From NCBI RefSeq assembly GCF_004193775.1, contig NC_041006.1:22955611-23019610 (forward strand): a stretch of DNA of 64,000 nucleotides, given 5' to 3'. Origin of the DNA: Glycine soja (lineage: Eukaryota > Streptophyta > Magnoliopsida > Fabales > Fabaceae). Every line of letters starts with the position of its first letter. Position 1 is the first letter of the stretch. Positions 34,305 to 46,100 of this stretch are shown in pieces. The notes beneath the pieces were generated by a model. The model searched no databases. It saw only the letters and a program-made list of their open reading frames with translations, and had not been told where the DNA came from. Both the position numbers and the translations under genes were made by a program.

Positions 34305-35933
34305 TGTCATACCCTAATTTCGTCCGGGGATTATTATGTGATGATATACAACCTTTGATTAGCCGCTTCGAGATACTTGGCACCCATTGTTGAACAATAT
34401 GTGAAGTCCCGAGACGTGCCGAAAATCAAAAGAAAGCAGGCTTACGCGATCCGTGAAAATTCCGTAATGTGACGGAAATCGAAAGGAGGTGGTTTTCGCA
34501 ATCCGTGAGTTTTCGTAACTACTTCGAAAGCTAAAAAAGAGTAAATACATAATCCGTAAGGATTTGTAACCTTACGGAAAGAAAATAAGTATCGTTACGA
34601 AATTCGTAAAGTTTCGTAACGTTACGGAAAAAGAATTACCAAAAAAGGTAAAGGGAGGTGCATTTAGTAAAAAGGGGGGTACAAATAGCAATCAGGCCCA
34701 CTTGGGCCTTCCAGATTCTTCCTCCAGAAGGCTGTTGCTTCTGGAGGAAGCAACCTTGCTCGCCTGGGCGAGCTGAGCTTGCCTGGGTGAGCTGGGTGGC
34801 AAGCTCCTCCCCTATTTGGCTATAAATAGGGGGAGGAATGAAGGGAGAAGGGGTTCAGCCTTCTTGGCACTTCTTATTCTCTCGAAATTGCTGAGGAAAA
34901 TTTTTTCCGTGAAGAAAATCCTAGCCGATGCGCTTCTGTAACGTTTCCGTGAGTAATTACGCGAAGATTTTCAAACGTTCTTCAACATTCATCGTCCGTT
35001 CTTCGTTTTCTTCAGTCTTCAACGGGTAAGTACCTCAAACCGAGCTTTTCAATTCATTCTATGTACCCGTGGTAGTCCACATTTTGTTTCATGTATTTTT
35101 ATTCTCGTTTTCATTTACTTTCCGTACCCCCTTTTGACGTGCTTCAGTCATTTATTTAAGCCGTTTCTCGCCTAATCTAAAAATAAAATAAATTTCCACC
35201 GATCATTTGAATTGTATCATCCGTTAATTTCGGTTAAAATGAATTCCGACCGTTCGGTCGTGCCGTAACCACGTTGGAAATCAAAAAAGAGGTAAAATAA
35301 TAATATAATAATAAAAAAATACCTTTTAATAAAATAAAGCGAAAAATCAATCGGACGTTTTCTCTTTGGGATTTCTCATTCTTAATCGAATTGACTAATA
35401 ACTAAAGTGAAACTAAGGCTAAAATCAACTCGCCTAGTCAAGCTCGTCCACAAAAAAGGTGACCAAATAGGGTCTGAAAGTTTATCATTTCAATTTTCCT
35501 TATCAAGTAAATGAATCATTTTTAAGGTCCAACGCCTTAAAATGATCACCTTTCAAGTAAAAAGAATCACTTGATTCACTCTTAAGAAATAACTACGTAG
35601 GTCTGATTTCCTCTTCGATGGAGGGTACGTAGGAGAAAAAGCCCTGCTTTTGTCGACCTCAAAAAATAAAAAGAAATAAAGGTAAGATAACACAATTTCA
35701 CAATTCTAAAAAATAGGTTGTTGTCCTTTGAGACAAACGTGAGAGGTGCTAATACCTTCGTCAAACGTAAATACAACTCCCGAACTTAGAATTTTCATTT
35801 TGACCGGTATCCTTCGGTTTTTCCGACGTTTCCCACAAATAAACGTTGGTGGCGACTCCACGCATCTTTCCTCCTTTGGAAAGCGCACCCGTGAGCCTCG
35901 CCTCGCTCGCCCGCAAAAGGGCATGTTGCGACA
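34305..35933 (+). repeat. 3' LTR of Ogre-like element
   Basis: 1629 bp, TGTCATACCC to TTGCGACA. TATAAATA at 34821-34828 with inverted repeats just upstream (34713-34790, including a stem of CTTCCTCCAGAAG/CTTCTGGAGGAAG type). Downstream are short AAGGTCCAACGCCTT dyads shared by all copies. Confidence 0.85.
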
Positions 35934-36547
35934 CTCAAGAGAAAACAACGCTGGAGACTTAGTCTTCCATTAATCAGTAGAAAATGAAATTGTAGATTGA
36001 AGCAAAAACAAAATTGCAAATTGAAGCAGAAAACGAATTTTATTGCTACGTGAATTGTATGCATGAACAGTAAAAACTGGAATTGCAAAACCTAAAATTA
36101 TTCTCCCCTCTCAACGAAAAACTCCAGAAACTAAAACCTTGGTGCTATTATATAGCTTCTCGGTCCCAAAGCTTACAAATCTGTTTTAAGTCCAAGCCCA
36201 TAAATAAAATAAAATCTGGACAAGATAAGATTTGATAAAATAAAATCTAGATAAAATAAAGTCTAGATAAGATAAGATAAGATTGGATGAAATAATATCT
36301 AAATGAGATAAAATCTGGATAAGATAAGATTTGATAAAATAAAATTGTCTGCTCTCTTCAAGTCCAAGCCCAATTCCAAATTCAAGCCTAATTGCTTATA
36401 ATTCTCCTGAAATTAAATTAAAAACACAAAATTAGCCCAATAGGCCCAAATGATAAAACTGCATAATTAATTTGACAATTAAGGCTAATCCGTAATTAAA
36501 ATGGTGACAAAAAGGGTTAAGAAATAGGAGAAAATAATGACACATCA
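35934..36547 (-). repeat. Truncated 3' LTR of Athila-like element
   Basis: On the minus strand it starts TGATGTGTCATT at 36547, as the solo LTR at 5302 does, and aligns with the first ~600 bp of it. It ends abruptly at 35934 against the Ogre-like LTR. A GATAA/ATAAAATCT-rich low-complexity block (about 36205-36345) is absent from the solo LTR. The polypurine tract is at 36548-36562. Confidence 0.8.
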
Positions 36548-36562
36548 AATCCCCCCACACTT

Positions 36563-38040
36563 AGCCTTTTGCACTCCTAGGAAAAATCAAAATGCAAAGT
36601 AAGAAACAAATCCATAGACATTAAAGAGAAACAAACAAATACAAAAACAATTACATATTTCTCAATGAATCTCAAGGAATGAATGGAATGGGCAACATCT
36701 AACATGCAAAGAGTTAAAGAATCAAGACAATCATGAAAATCATCCAAGCATCTCAAACATGGCAAGATAGTCAATCAGCTCAACAATGAAAAGTGATAAA
36801 GCCTCACAAGATATGCACTCTATCTCTCAAGTGTCTAGGCTACTGTTTACTCTCAGAGCACCCATGAAAACAAACACCACATAAACTTGGCAAGACTCTA
36901 AAATTGACAACCACATCACAAACACTTGCACATGAGGATCAAAAGGTCTTTTAAGGTTGTAATGGGGCCAAGGACAAGGTAGAGGAAAGTATGGGATAGT
37001 AGCTAAAACCCAAAGGAATAGAGGAGCAATGGGTAATAAGTGGGAAGTATGAAAAAGTAGTAAACCCCAAAACCAAAATTACAAATTAAGCTTTACAAAG
37101 TAAACCCAAAACAAAATCAACCAAGTCCTTAAACCAATCCAAGTCTTCAAACCAAGACCTCATTTATTCAACTTCATTCTTTTTCTATTTTTTTTTAATT
37201 TTTTTTTTGAACGTGAACAGTAGCAATTGAAAGCATTTGAAAAATAAAGCAACAATTAGGCAATATATGTATATACATCAAGCATGGCCAAAATACATCA
37301 TCAAGCATGGCCAACAAAAACATATCATCCAATGAAACATACCCTCCGCCCCTCACACTTATTCCCAAAACAATTCCAAAGCTCCAAAATTCCTTAAGGG
37401 TAGGTTGAAATCATGGTTTTTCACTTAAGGCTTGTAATGAGCTTCAAAACACAGAAAGGGGAACATAGGCTCAAAGGGGCTATCAAAGGAATTAATTCAA
37501 GGTAGACTCATTTGGCTAGAGGCTTATAAGAACAAAATGCCTAAATCATCTCCCAACATGCATGTGAAGCAAGAAGTATCAACAAGAGTCAAGCCAAGGT
37601 TATTGTGCAAGCAATCAATGGGGCAAAACACACCGAATAAAATAAATGATGATGGCTCAAATTCTCACCAAGGGTAAATCTATCACTTTCAATTTGAACT
37701 TTCAAAACTAACTTTACATGTAGAGAAAAACAAGGGTTTCAATTCACAAAATGCCAAGAAACTCTTATTTCAAAAACAATTACCCATTACCTGTACATAA
37801 CCTATAATTCAAAGAGAAACATGCAATGTTGTACACAAAACATAAAACCAAAATAACAAAATTAACCTAGAAAACCCAACAAAATCAACAAAATTGAAGA
37901 ACAATCTCCCCCCCCCCCCCCACACTTAAACAACACATTGTCCTCAATGTAGCACAATCATAAGATCAAGAACAATCAAAACAATCAATAAATTTGGACA
38001 AGTGCAATAAAAGTCAAGAAGGAGACATAAAAAGAAAACT
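36563..38040 (-). other. Athila-like 3' untranslated region
   Basis: No credible coding sequence. It is A-rich on the plus strand. A run of about 15 C at 37907-37921 followed by CACACTTAA forms, on the minus strand, a second polypurine-like motif similar to the real tract at 36548-36562. I see no env-like frame here. Confidence 0.6.
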
Positions 38041-38047
38041 CCCTAAG

Positions 38048-41000
38048 TCATGGCGGAAGAGAAGTAGGGTAAAGTAAGGAGGTCTCTTCCACCACTACAT
38101 CCACTAAGCAGGGATTTGTGAGGAATGGTTTCAGCCGGTGTCCATTGACCTTGAAGCTCTTATCTGTGGATTCACTTTTGATCTCAACTGTACCATAAGG
38201 AAAAACATTAGTCACCACAAAAGGATCAATCCACTTTGACCTCAACTTACCACTCATGAGTTCGAGCCTAGAGTTATACAATAAAACTTTTTGTCCAACC
38301 ACGAAGTCCTTCTTAGCTATCAAGCTGTCATGGGACTTCTTGGTGAAGCCTTGTAGAATTTGGAATTCTCATAGGCTTCTAACCGGATCTCATCTAGCTC
38401 ACTTAGTTTCAACTTCCTTTCCTCTCCAGCCAGATCAATAGAGAAGTTGTAGGTCTTTACAGCCCAGTAGGCTTTGTGCTCTATCTCTACAGGAAGATGG
38501 CATGCCTTGCCAAAGACAACCGGATAAGGAGACATTCCTATGGGTGCTTTGTAGACAGTCCTATGCGCCCAAAGAGCATCATCTAGCCTGGTGCTCCAAT
38601 CCTTTCTATTCGGCTGCACAATCTTCTCTAAGATCCTTTTTATCTCCCTGTTTGAAATCTCAGCCTGCCCATTAGTTTGGAGGTGGTAAGGTGTGGAAAT
38701 TCTGTGCATGACCCCATACTTTTTTAGCAAGGCATACATGGATCTGTTACAAAAATGGGTGCCTTGATCACTAACAATGGCTCTAGGGACTCCAAACCTG
38801 CAAAACATATTAGATCTAACAAAATCCACAACAACCTTAGCATCGTTAGTTCTGGTGGGTTTGGCTTCCACCCATTTTGAAACATAATCAACAACAAGGA
38901 GAATATAAACAAAACCAAAAGAGACAGGGAAATGCCCCATAAAATCTATACCCCAAACATCAAACACCTCACAGAATAACATAGGTTGTTGAGGCATTTG
39001 CTATCTCCATGAAAGTGAGCCACTTGCTCTCTGACAAGGCTGACAAGTGCTACAGATTCTCCACGCATCCTTGAAGATGGTGGGCCAATAAAAACCACAA
39101 TCAAGCACCTTGCGAGCTGTCCTCTGTATGCCAAGATGGCCACCTGGTGCGGAAGAATGACATAATTGCAGGACCGAGTCAATCTCATGGTCTGGAATGC
39201 ATCTCCTAATAACCTAGTCATTGCACAACTTCCAAAAATAGGGGTCATCCCAAATATAATGCTTAGCATTGCTTTTAATTTTATCAGTTCGAGCTTTAGA
39301 TGCTAAGGGAGGAAAAACAAAAGCAACCAAATAATTCACAATATTAGCAAACCAAGGAGTGGGGAAGGAATCAAAAATCTTATACAAAATGTACAAATGG
39401 TCATCCAGAAAATCATCCTGAATAGGTGAGTCCTCAGACGCACGCTCAATCCTACTCAGGTGGTCAGCCACGAGGTTCTGTGCACTGCTCCGATCACGGA
39501 TCTCCAAATCAAACTCTTGGATCCAAAGCATCCACCTGATCAATCTAGGCTTTGATTCAACCTTCTTTAACAATTACTTCAGAGCTACATGTCAGTATAA
39601 ACAATAACACGAGTACCAAGCAAATATGAATGACATTTCTCAAGAGCAAAAACTATCACTAATAGCTTCTTCTCTGTGGTAGTGTAATTTGCTTGAGCAG
39701 CATCCAAAGTTCTGGAAGCGTAGTAGATCACCCGAGGCAGCTTATCAATCTTTTGAGCAAGGACAACCCTTAATGCGTAATTGGATGCATCGCACATTAG
39801 ATCAAATGGGGCTGTCCAATCAGGTGCCTGAATGATAGGGGTGGTAGTCACCGCATGCTTGAGGCAATCAAAAGCCTCTTTGCATCAGTCATCAAAATCA
39901 AACTCCACCTCCTTTTGCAGCAGATTGGATAGTGGAAGGGTCACTTTGATAAAATCCTTGATAAAGCGCCTATAAACCCTGCATGACCAAGAAAAGAACG
40001 AACCTCTCACACGCAAGAGGGGTAAGGCAATTGTGAAATAACATCTATTTTTGTAGGGTCTACCTCTATGCCCCTATTCGAAATTATATGCCCTAAAACT
40101 CTACCTTGTTCTACCATGAAGTGACATTTTTCAAAATTCAGCACAAGGTTAGTTTCAATGCATCTATTAAGAACTCTATCCAGACTATCCAAACATGTAT
40201 CAAAAGAGGATCCATAAACAGTAAAATCATCCATGAACACCTCTATGCAACTCTCTAAAAAATCACTAAAAATGCTAAGCATACACCACTGGAAGGTACC
40301 AGGGGCATTGCATAGGCCAAAGGGCATCCTCCTATAGGCAAAAGTGTCAAAGGGACAGGTGAATGCGGTCTTTTCTTGATCCTAAGGAGCAATATGAATT
40401 TGTAAATAACCAGAAAAACCATCAAGAAAATAGTAATGAGACTTACCTGCCAAGCGCTCAAGCATTAGATCAATGAATGGCAGAGGAAAATGATCATTTC
40501 TGTTTACCTGGTTTAGCCTCCTATAATCAATGTAGACTCGCCAGCTGTTCTGCACTCTTGTGGGGATAAGCTCATCCTTTTCATTCTTAATCACTGTGAG
40601 GCCTGTCTTCTTAGGAACCACTTGGACTTGACTCACCCATTGGCTGTCAGAAATGGGGTAGATGATTCCATCTTGTAAGAGCTTGGTCACTTCCTTTTTC
40701 ACCACATCTAGAATGACAGGGTTGAGTCGCCGCTGTGGCAGCCTCACTGGCTTAGCTCCATCCTTTAAAAGTATCCTATGCATGCAGGTAGATGGGCTAA
40801 TACCAGGAATGCCTGCTAAAGTCCATCTAATGGATTTCTTGTGCTTCTTGAGAACTAGCAACAACTTCTCCTCTTCCTCAGCAGCAAGGGAGGCAGAGAT
40901 GATCACTGGAATTTTTTCCTTGTCCTCCAAGTAAGCATATTTGAGGGTTGCTGCTAAGGGCTTCAACTCTGATGCGGGTGGTGGCTGAACAATGGGAGGA

Positions 41001-41968
41001 ACCAGGGTAGGAGAAGAAGAAGGTTCCTCAGCCTGTACCTCATAAAGTAAGTTAGAAGTATATGTACTTCCTGCAACATGGTTAGTGCATTCTGACTCTA
41101 AAAAATCAACATCAAGAGCTAAAACACCCAGAAAATCAGAACCAGACTCAAATTTAGATTCATTCTCAGCATAAAAATCGGATACAGGATGAAATTTAAA
41201 CTCAGATTCAGATTCAATACATAAGGAATGACAAGTATGCAGATCATATAAAAATGGAAGTTTCCTACCATGAAAAACATAATCAAAATCAAACGTATAA
41301 TCATCAACAATCTGATCAATTATCTCAGCACGAAAAATAGAATGATCCTCAGATGGATGTTTCATGGCATCAAGAATGTTAAAATGAACAACAATATCAC
41401 CAAATTCCATAGACAATGTACCAGCATAAACATCTATCTTGGTTCGGGCTGTTTTCATAAATGGCCTGCCTAAAATAATTGGAACTGAACCATGGGAAAA
41501 TGCCTCTTCCATATTAAGATCATAAAAATCAACAGGAAAAATAAGTTCACCAACCCGAACCAGCACATCCTCTATGAAACCTGCAGGGTAAGAAACACTT
41601 CTATTTGTCAAATGAATCACCACATCTGTAGATTGCAAAGGTCCAAGAGATAAAGAATTGAAAATGGACAGAGGCATGACACTAACTGATGCTCCTAGAT
41701 CTAGCATGGCATTCTCAAATTTATTGTTCCCAATAATGCAAGGTATACAGAAAGTACTTAGGTCCTTACATTTCTCAGGAATGTGAGGAACAGATTTACC
41801 TATCAATGCTGACACATTTCTGCCCATGCTAATCCTTTCATTGCCTTTGAGCTTTCTTTTGTAGGTGCACAACTCCTTTAGAAACTTGGCATATCTTGGA
41901 ATCTGCTTGATGGAATCTAGCAGAGGTATGTTCACCTCTACTTTCCTGAAGGTCTCCAAGATCTCCTT
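38048..41968 (-). pseudogene. Pol of Athila-like element (PR, RT, RNase H, INT), broken
   Basis: Reading leftwards: protease with the active-site segment MLDLGASVSVMP (about 41674-41709); RT beginning near 40850, broken by a TAG at 40384-40382, then continuing with MPFGLCNAPGTFQ and the catalytic MDDF (about 40223-40237); a break near 40007; RNase H at 39585-39851 (CDASNYAL, TTTEKKLL); several stops near 39575; the integrase zinc region around 39000-39240; and the integrase core at 38320-38997 with DFMG, SDQGTHF and QAEISN, then a carboxyl-terminal piece at 38048-38323. The DLG in protease differs from the usual DSG/DTG. At least five interruptions make it non-functional. Confidence 0.88.
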
Positions 41969-43091
41969 TGTTAGTGCTTAGCTCTACTGAGTTTTAAAAG
42001 ATTGGCTAAGATTTTGTTAAAACATAAGCACTTAGACAATGAAGGAAAGCTGGAGTTGCTGCACATGATGTCCAACCTTATGTCAAGGAATAAGATCGGG
42101 CTGCACAATGCACAAGGCAAGATAAAGTGTCAAGTGAAGAATTGAAGCTGCAGGATCCACGATGTCGGATACAATGTCCAGGACATCCTGCCCGAAAATA
42201 CTGGAGTTGCTGCACAATGCACAAGGCAAGATAAAAGAATTGAAGCTACAGGATCCACGATGTCGGATACGATGTCCAGGACATCTTGCCCGAAAATACT
42301 GGACACATAAATCTGTTATATCTTTAACAGATTATTGTGCAGTTAGCAACAGATTAGACGATCTATCTTTAGGAACGAATTAAAAGATAATTAAAGTTCG
42401 AATTACAAACTAGAAGAGTTCGTTCAGGGATTAAAGATTAAAGATAAAAACTAAAAGATCAAACTGTATCTTTTAGTTCTTTAAGTGCAGATTTTTCAGG
42501 AGAATGATAGATCTCCTCCAGCACAAGTTGTTGCAGCCCAGATACGCACACTGCTATATAAACATGAAGGCTGCACGGGGTTAAGGACCAAGTCCGGGAT
42601 TGAAGAGTTATTTTGTGAGTTTTGGGACTTGAGTGTTTTGTGAGCCACCTTGATGTTATCCTAACATCAAGTGTTGGACCTGAGTGTGTAGAGTTGATCT
42701 CTATAGTTTGTGTAGAGTTGATCTCTTTTGTTCAGAGAGCAATCTCTGGTGTGTCTTTGATTTATTTGTAAACACGGGAGAGTGATTGAGAGGGAGTGAG
42801 AGGGGTTCTCATATCTAAGAGTGGCTCTTAGGTAGAGATTGCACGGGTAGTGGTTAGGTGAGAAGGTTGTAAACAGTGGCTGTTAGATCTTCGAACTAAC
42901 ACTATTTTAGTGGATTTCCTCCCTGGCTTGGTAGCCCCCAGATGTAGGTGACGTTGCACCGAACTGGGTTAACAATTCTCTTGTGTTATTTACCTGTTTA
43001 ATCTGTTCATACTCTCAAATATAATCTGCATGTTCTGAAGCGTGATGTCGTGACATCCTGTACGACATCTGGCATTGGTATCAGAATTTCA
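41969..43091 (+). repeat. SIRE1 5' LTR
   Basis: 1123 bp, TGTTAGTGC to TTTCA. TATATAAA at 42555-42562 is the likely promoter. A ~100-bp segment is tandemly duplicated (42101-42209 and 42210-42304), each copy holding GATGTC/GACATC dyads. Downstream of the TATA box lie inverted repeats at 42797-42811, 42815-42831 and 42872-42884. The terminus contains TGGTATCAGAA (43076-43086), a near copy of the primer binding site. Confidence 0.95.
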
Positions 43092-43093
43092 AT

Positions 43094-43105
43094 TGGTATC
43101 AGAGC
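43094..43105 (+). other. SIRE1 primer binding site
   Basis: TGGTATCAGAGC, the perfect initiator-methionine tRNA site, two bases after the LTR end. Confidence 0.93.
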
Positions 43106-43149
43106 GGGCACTCGAAATCACTGAGTGAGATCTAGGGAGATAAATTCTG

Positions 43150-46100
43150 ATGAACATGGAGAAAGAAGGAGGACCAGTGAACAGACCACCAATTCTGGAT
43201 GGAACCAACTATGAATACTGGAAAGCAAGGATGGTGGCCTTCCTCAAATCACTGGATAGCAGAACCTGGAAAGCTGTCATCAAAGGCTGGGAACATCCCA
43301 AGATGCTGGACACAGAAGGAAAGCCCACTAATGAATTGAAGCCAGAAGAAGACTGGACAAAAGAAGAAGACGAATTGGCACTTGGAAACTCCAAAGCTTT
43401 GAATGCTCTATTCAATGGAGTTGACAAGAATATCTTCAGACTGATCAACACATGCACAGTGGCCAAGGATGCATGGGAGATCCTGAAAACCACTCATGAA
43501 GGAACCTCCAAAGTGAAGATGTCCAGATTGCAACTATTGGCCACAAAATTCGAAAATTTGAAGATGAAGGAGGAAGAGTGTATTCATGACTTCCACATGA
43601 ACATTCTTGAAATTGCCAATGCTTGCACTGCCTTGGGAGAAAGAATGACAGATGAAAAGCTGGTGAGAAAGATCCTCAGATCTTTGCCTAAGAGATTTGA
43701 CATGAAAGTCACTGCAATAGAGGAGGCCCAAGACATTTGCAACATGAGAGTAGATGAACTCATTGGTTCCCTTCAAACCTTTGAGCTAGGACTCTCGGAT
43801 AGGACTGAAAAGAAGAGCAAGAATCTGGCGTTCGTGTCCAATGATGAAGGAGAAGAAGATGAGTATGACCTGGATACTGATGAAGGTCTGACTAACGCAG
43901 TTGTGCTCCTTGGAAAACAGTTCAACAAAGTGATGAACAGAATGGACAGGAGGCAGAAACCACATGTCCGGAACATCCCTTTCGACATCAGGAAAGGTAG
44001 TGAATACCAGAAAAGGTCAGATGAAAAGCCCAGTCACAGCAAAGGAGTTCAATGCCATGGGTGTGAAGGCTATGGACACATCAAAGCTGAATGTCCCACT
44101 CATCTCAAGAAGCAGAGGAAAGGACTTTCTGTATGTCGGTCTGATGATACAGAGAGTGAACAAGAAAGTGATTCTGACAGAGATGTGAATGCACTCACTG
44201 GGAGATTTGAATCTGCTGAAGATTCAAGTGATACAGACAGTGAAATCACGTTTGATGAGCTTGCTACATCCTATAGAGAACTATGCATCAAAAGTGAGAA
44301 GATTCTTCAGCAAGAAGCACAACTGAAGAAGGTCATTGCAAATCTGGAGGCTGAGAAGGAGGCACATGAAGAGGAGATCTCTGAGCTTAAAGGAGAAGTT
44401 GGTTTTCTAAACTCTAAACTGGAAAACATGACAAAATCAATAAAGATGCTGAATAAAGGCTCAGATACGCTTGATGAGGTGCTACAGCTTGGAAAGAATA
44501 TTGGAAACCAGAGAGGACTTGGATTTAATCATAAATCTGCTGGCAGAACAACCATGACAGAATTTGTTCTTGCCAAAAACAGCACTGGAGCCACGATGTC
44601 ACAACATCGGTCTCGACATCATGGAACGCAGCAGAAAAGGAGCAAAAGAAAGAAGTGGAGGTGTCACTACTGTGGCAAGTATGGTCACATAAAGCCCTTT
44701 TGCTATCATTTACATGGCCATCCACATCATGGAACTCAAAGAAGCAGCAGTGAAAGGAAGATGATGTGGGTTCCAAAACACAAGACTGTTAGTCTTGTTG
44801 TTCATACTTCACTTAGAGCATCAGCTAAGGAAGATTGGTACCTGGATAGCGGCTGTTCCAGACACATGACAGGAGTTAAAGAATTCCTGGTGAACATTGA
44901 ACCTTGCTCCACTAGCTATGTGACATTTGGAGATGGCTCTAAAGGAAAGATCACTGGAATGGGAAAGCTAGTCCATGAAGGACTTCCTAGTCTGAACAAA
45001 GTACTGCTGGTGAAGGGACTGACTGCGAACTTGATCAGCATCAGTCAGTTGTGTGATGAAGGACTCAATGTAAACTTCACAAAGTCAGAATGCTTGGTGA
45101 CAAATGAGAAGAGTGAAGTCCTAATGAAGGGCAGCAGATCAAAGGACAACTGTTACCTATGGACACCTCAAGAAACCAGTTACTCCTCCACATGTCTAGT
45201 CTCCAAAGAAGATGAAGTCAATATATGGCATCAAAGATTTGGTCATCTGCACTTAAGAGGCATGAAGAAAATCATTGACAAAGGTGCTGTTAGAGGCATT
45301 CCCAATCTGAAAATAGAAGAAGGCAGAATCTGTGGTGAATGTCAGATTGGAAAGCAAGTCAAGATGTCCCACCAGAAGCTTCAACATCAGACCACTTCCA
45401 GGGTGCTGGAACTACTTCACATGGACTTGATGGGGCCTATGCAAGTTGAAAGCCTTGGAGGAAAAAGGTATGCCTATGTTGTTGTGGATGATTTCTCCAG
45501 ATTTACCTGGGTCAACTTTATCAGAGAGAAATCAGACACCTTTGAAGTATTCAAGGAGTTGAGTCTAAGACTTCAAAGAGAAAAAGACTGTGCCATCAAG
45601 AGAATCAGGAGTGACCATGGCAGAGAATTTGAAAACAGCAAGTTTACTGAATTCTGCACATCTGAAGGCATCACTCATGAGTTCTCTGCAGCCATTACAC
45701 CACAACAAAATGGCATAGTTGAAAGGAAAAACAGGACCTTGCAAGAAGCTGCTAGGGTCATGCTTCATGCCAAAGAACTTCCCTATAATCTCTGGGCTGA
45801 AGCCATGAACACAGCATGCTACATCCACAACAGAGTCACACTTAGAAGAGCGACTCCAACCACACTGTATGAAATCTGGAAATGGAGGAAGCCAACTGTC
45901 AAGCACTTCCACATCTTTGGAAGTCCATGTTACATTTTGGCAGATAGAGAGCAAAGGAGAAAGATGGATCCCAAGAGTGATGCAGGGATATTCTTGGGAT
46001 ACTCTACAAACAGCAGAGCATATAGAGTATTCAATTCCAGAACCAGAACTGTGATGGAATCCATCAATGTGGTTGTTGATGATCTAACTCCAGCAAGAAA

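Larger units (their letters stand above)
31374..35933 (+). mobile_element. Ogre-like gypsy element, 3' end only
   Basis: Holds the last ~100 bp of a 3' untranslated region (also present inverted near 55030-55115), a 116-bp tandem array, a polypurine tract and one LTR. The 5' portion, including all coding sequence, is missing at a sharp junction near 31373. The other end abuts a truncated Athila-like LTR at 35934 without a readable target duplication, so deletion or rearrangement has shaped both ends. Confidence 0.75.
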
